Assembly (NCBI GenBank): GCA_947650285.1
Contig: CANTFL010000279.1
Span: 82,105 to 146,104, forward strand
Source of the DNA: Hyaloperonospora brassicae
Taxonomy: Eukaryota > Oomycota > Peronosporomycetes > Peronosporales > Peronosporaceae
Direction of reading: 5' to 3'
Length of the DNA: 64,000 nt
Shown: piece by piece, positions 63,611 through 64,000 of the stretch
Layout: every line of letters begins with the position of its first letter
Position numbering within the stretch: the first letter of the stretch is position 1
Notes under the pieces: generated by a model
The model's input: only the letters and a program-made list of their open reading frames with translations
Database searches by the model: none
Told to the model about the DNA's origin: nothing
Position numbers and translations under genes: made by a program

Positions 63611-64000
63611 GATGCGTGCGCATCCTACGAGGCAACTCAATCGTGTATGCATTGCTCTTGCGGTGCAACACACGAAATGGACCAACGTATTCCAGCAATA
63701 GTTTACTGCTGCTGACACTAGTGACTGCATGTCCAGGTAGGTTTACCGTTGACAGTAGTACTAGGTCATTAACCTTAAATGAAAGAACATTTGCTCTTCC
63801 ATTCTTGTCTGCGTTTCGTTTCTGGCGGTCGACCGCATTTGCGATGGAGTCCTGAACGAAACGGACTACCGCTTCTCGAGTCAGCAGGAAGTTCTCTGCT
63901 GACTCGTTCATTTGTCTTTCAGTGCGCCTTGTGCGCACCACTAAGACATCGTTCTCTTCTTCAGCGAGGTTGTCTTCTTCCTCGCTGGAATAGTCGTTGA
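63462..64000 (-). CDS. element C pol C terminus (integrase C-terminal domain), partial
   Basis: Open from the window edge to a stop at 63462 with no interruption. In order it shows an acidic stretch (YSSEEEDNLAEEENDVLVV), then SIANAVDRQKRNADKNGRAN and VLSFKVNDLVLLSTVNLPGH, the conserved lead into the integrase C-terminal SH3-like domain. Then come LLEYVGPFRVLHRKSNAYTI and MRTHPTFYVGRLRPCHQYEA, which in these elements precede the end of pol. No chromodomain is visible. The tail after CHQYEA is encoded antisense to the end of the opposite-strand gene. The reading frame is intact here, in contrast to A1 and B. Confidence 0.8.
   Translation of the reverse strand, partial: NDYSSEEEDNLAEEENDVLVVRTRRTERQMNESAENFLLTREAVVRFVQDSIANAVDRQKRNADKNGRANVLSFKVNDLVLLSTVNLPGHAVTSVSSSKLLLEYVGPFRVLHRKSNAYTIELPRRMRTHPTFYVGRLRPCHQYEASCENGDNRRAQESPTDYSDHGPNTGVGPLSKGV

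Larger units (their letters stand above)
61704..63987. repeat. array of short perfect hairpins across element C 3' region
   Basis: At least 22 perfect inverted repeats with arms of 7-13 bp and loops of 2-13 bases lie in 2.3 kb. The strongest are 61753-61784 (13 bp), 63044-63068 (11 bp, CAGCTGGGAAC/GTTCCCAGCTG), 63606-63629 (11 bp, CGTAGGATGCG/CGCATCCTACG) and 63877-63906 (11 bp, CGAGTCAGCAG/CTGCTGACTCG). Others start at 61704, 61812, 61843, 61880, 61980, 62086, 62310, 62476, 62549, 62587, 62669, 62718, 62831, 62860, 62928, 63097, 63481 and 63962. They cross the LTR, the third gene and the pol end, and their arm sequences differ, so this is not a tandem repeat. Confidence 0.9.
61540..64000 (-). 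mobile_element. element C: 3' part of a third Ty3/gypsy lineage, running off the window
   Basis: The order on the minus strand is pol C terminus (from beyond 64000 to 63462), an opposite-strand gene (61947-63610), a polypurine tract (61866-61875) and the 3' LTR (to about 61540). The remaining pol and the 5' end lie outside. The pol end here is open with no stop, so this copy is probably younger than A1 and B. Confidence 0.75.

Noticed and set aside
61704..63987. Hairpin series as a CRISPR array or tandem repeat
   Set aside because: The arm sequences all differ, spacing is irregular and the region is coding on both strands.

Overview
This window looks like repeat-dominated DNA from an oomycete (a Phytophthora or downy-mildew type genome). 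The call rests on recognisable Ty3/gypsy polyprotein segments: protease, reverse transcriptase, RNase H, integrase and chromodomain. Their wording is, from memory, typical of oomycete elements, and no database search could be run. I see no intact cellular gene, rRNA, tRNA or CRISPR array. Almost every coding stretch is broken by stops and frameshifts.

Layout. Positions 1-1952 are mixed sequence with a short LTR fragment at 566. Positions 1953-14176 hold one long gypsy element (A1) lying on the minus strand: LTR, gag, protease, RT/RNase H, integrase/chromodomain, then an additional gene on the opposite strand, then the other LTR. Positions 13607-24443 form a near-perfect 10.8-kb inverted duplication. 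Each arm carries a truncated copy of the same family, made of the pol 3' end, the opposite-strand gene with a nested solo LTR, and an LTR. All family A sequence is strikingly rich in GATC. At 24443 the composition changes abruptly to AT-rich, gene-poor DNA up to about 55.7 kb. That stretch contains a 2.1-kb pair of inverted repeats (26.6-28.7 kb), an LTR remnant near 29 kb, a FAR1-like domain remnant near 50.1 kb and a degenerate CAA/CAG tract near 51.3 kb. Positions 55741-60122 are a second gypsy lineage (B, plus strand, truncated at its 5' end). Positions 61540-64000 are the 3' part of a third lineage (C, minus strand) that runs off the window.

The main observation is that all three gypsy lineages share one architecture: a separate gene on the opposite strand between the end of pol and the 3' LTR, meeting pol tail to tail. 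In C the two reading frames overlap by about 150 bp. In A the encoded protein has a coiled-coil-like N-terminal part and a strong C-terminal membrane segment. In lineage C the same region, about 2.3 kb, is packed with more than twenty short perfect hairpins. I consider these two features, the convergent third gene and the hairpin array, the best candidates for something undescribed.
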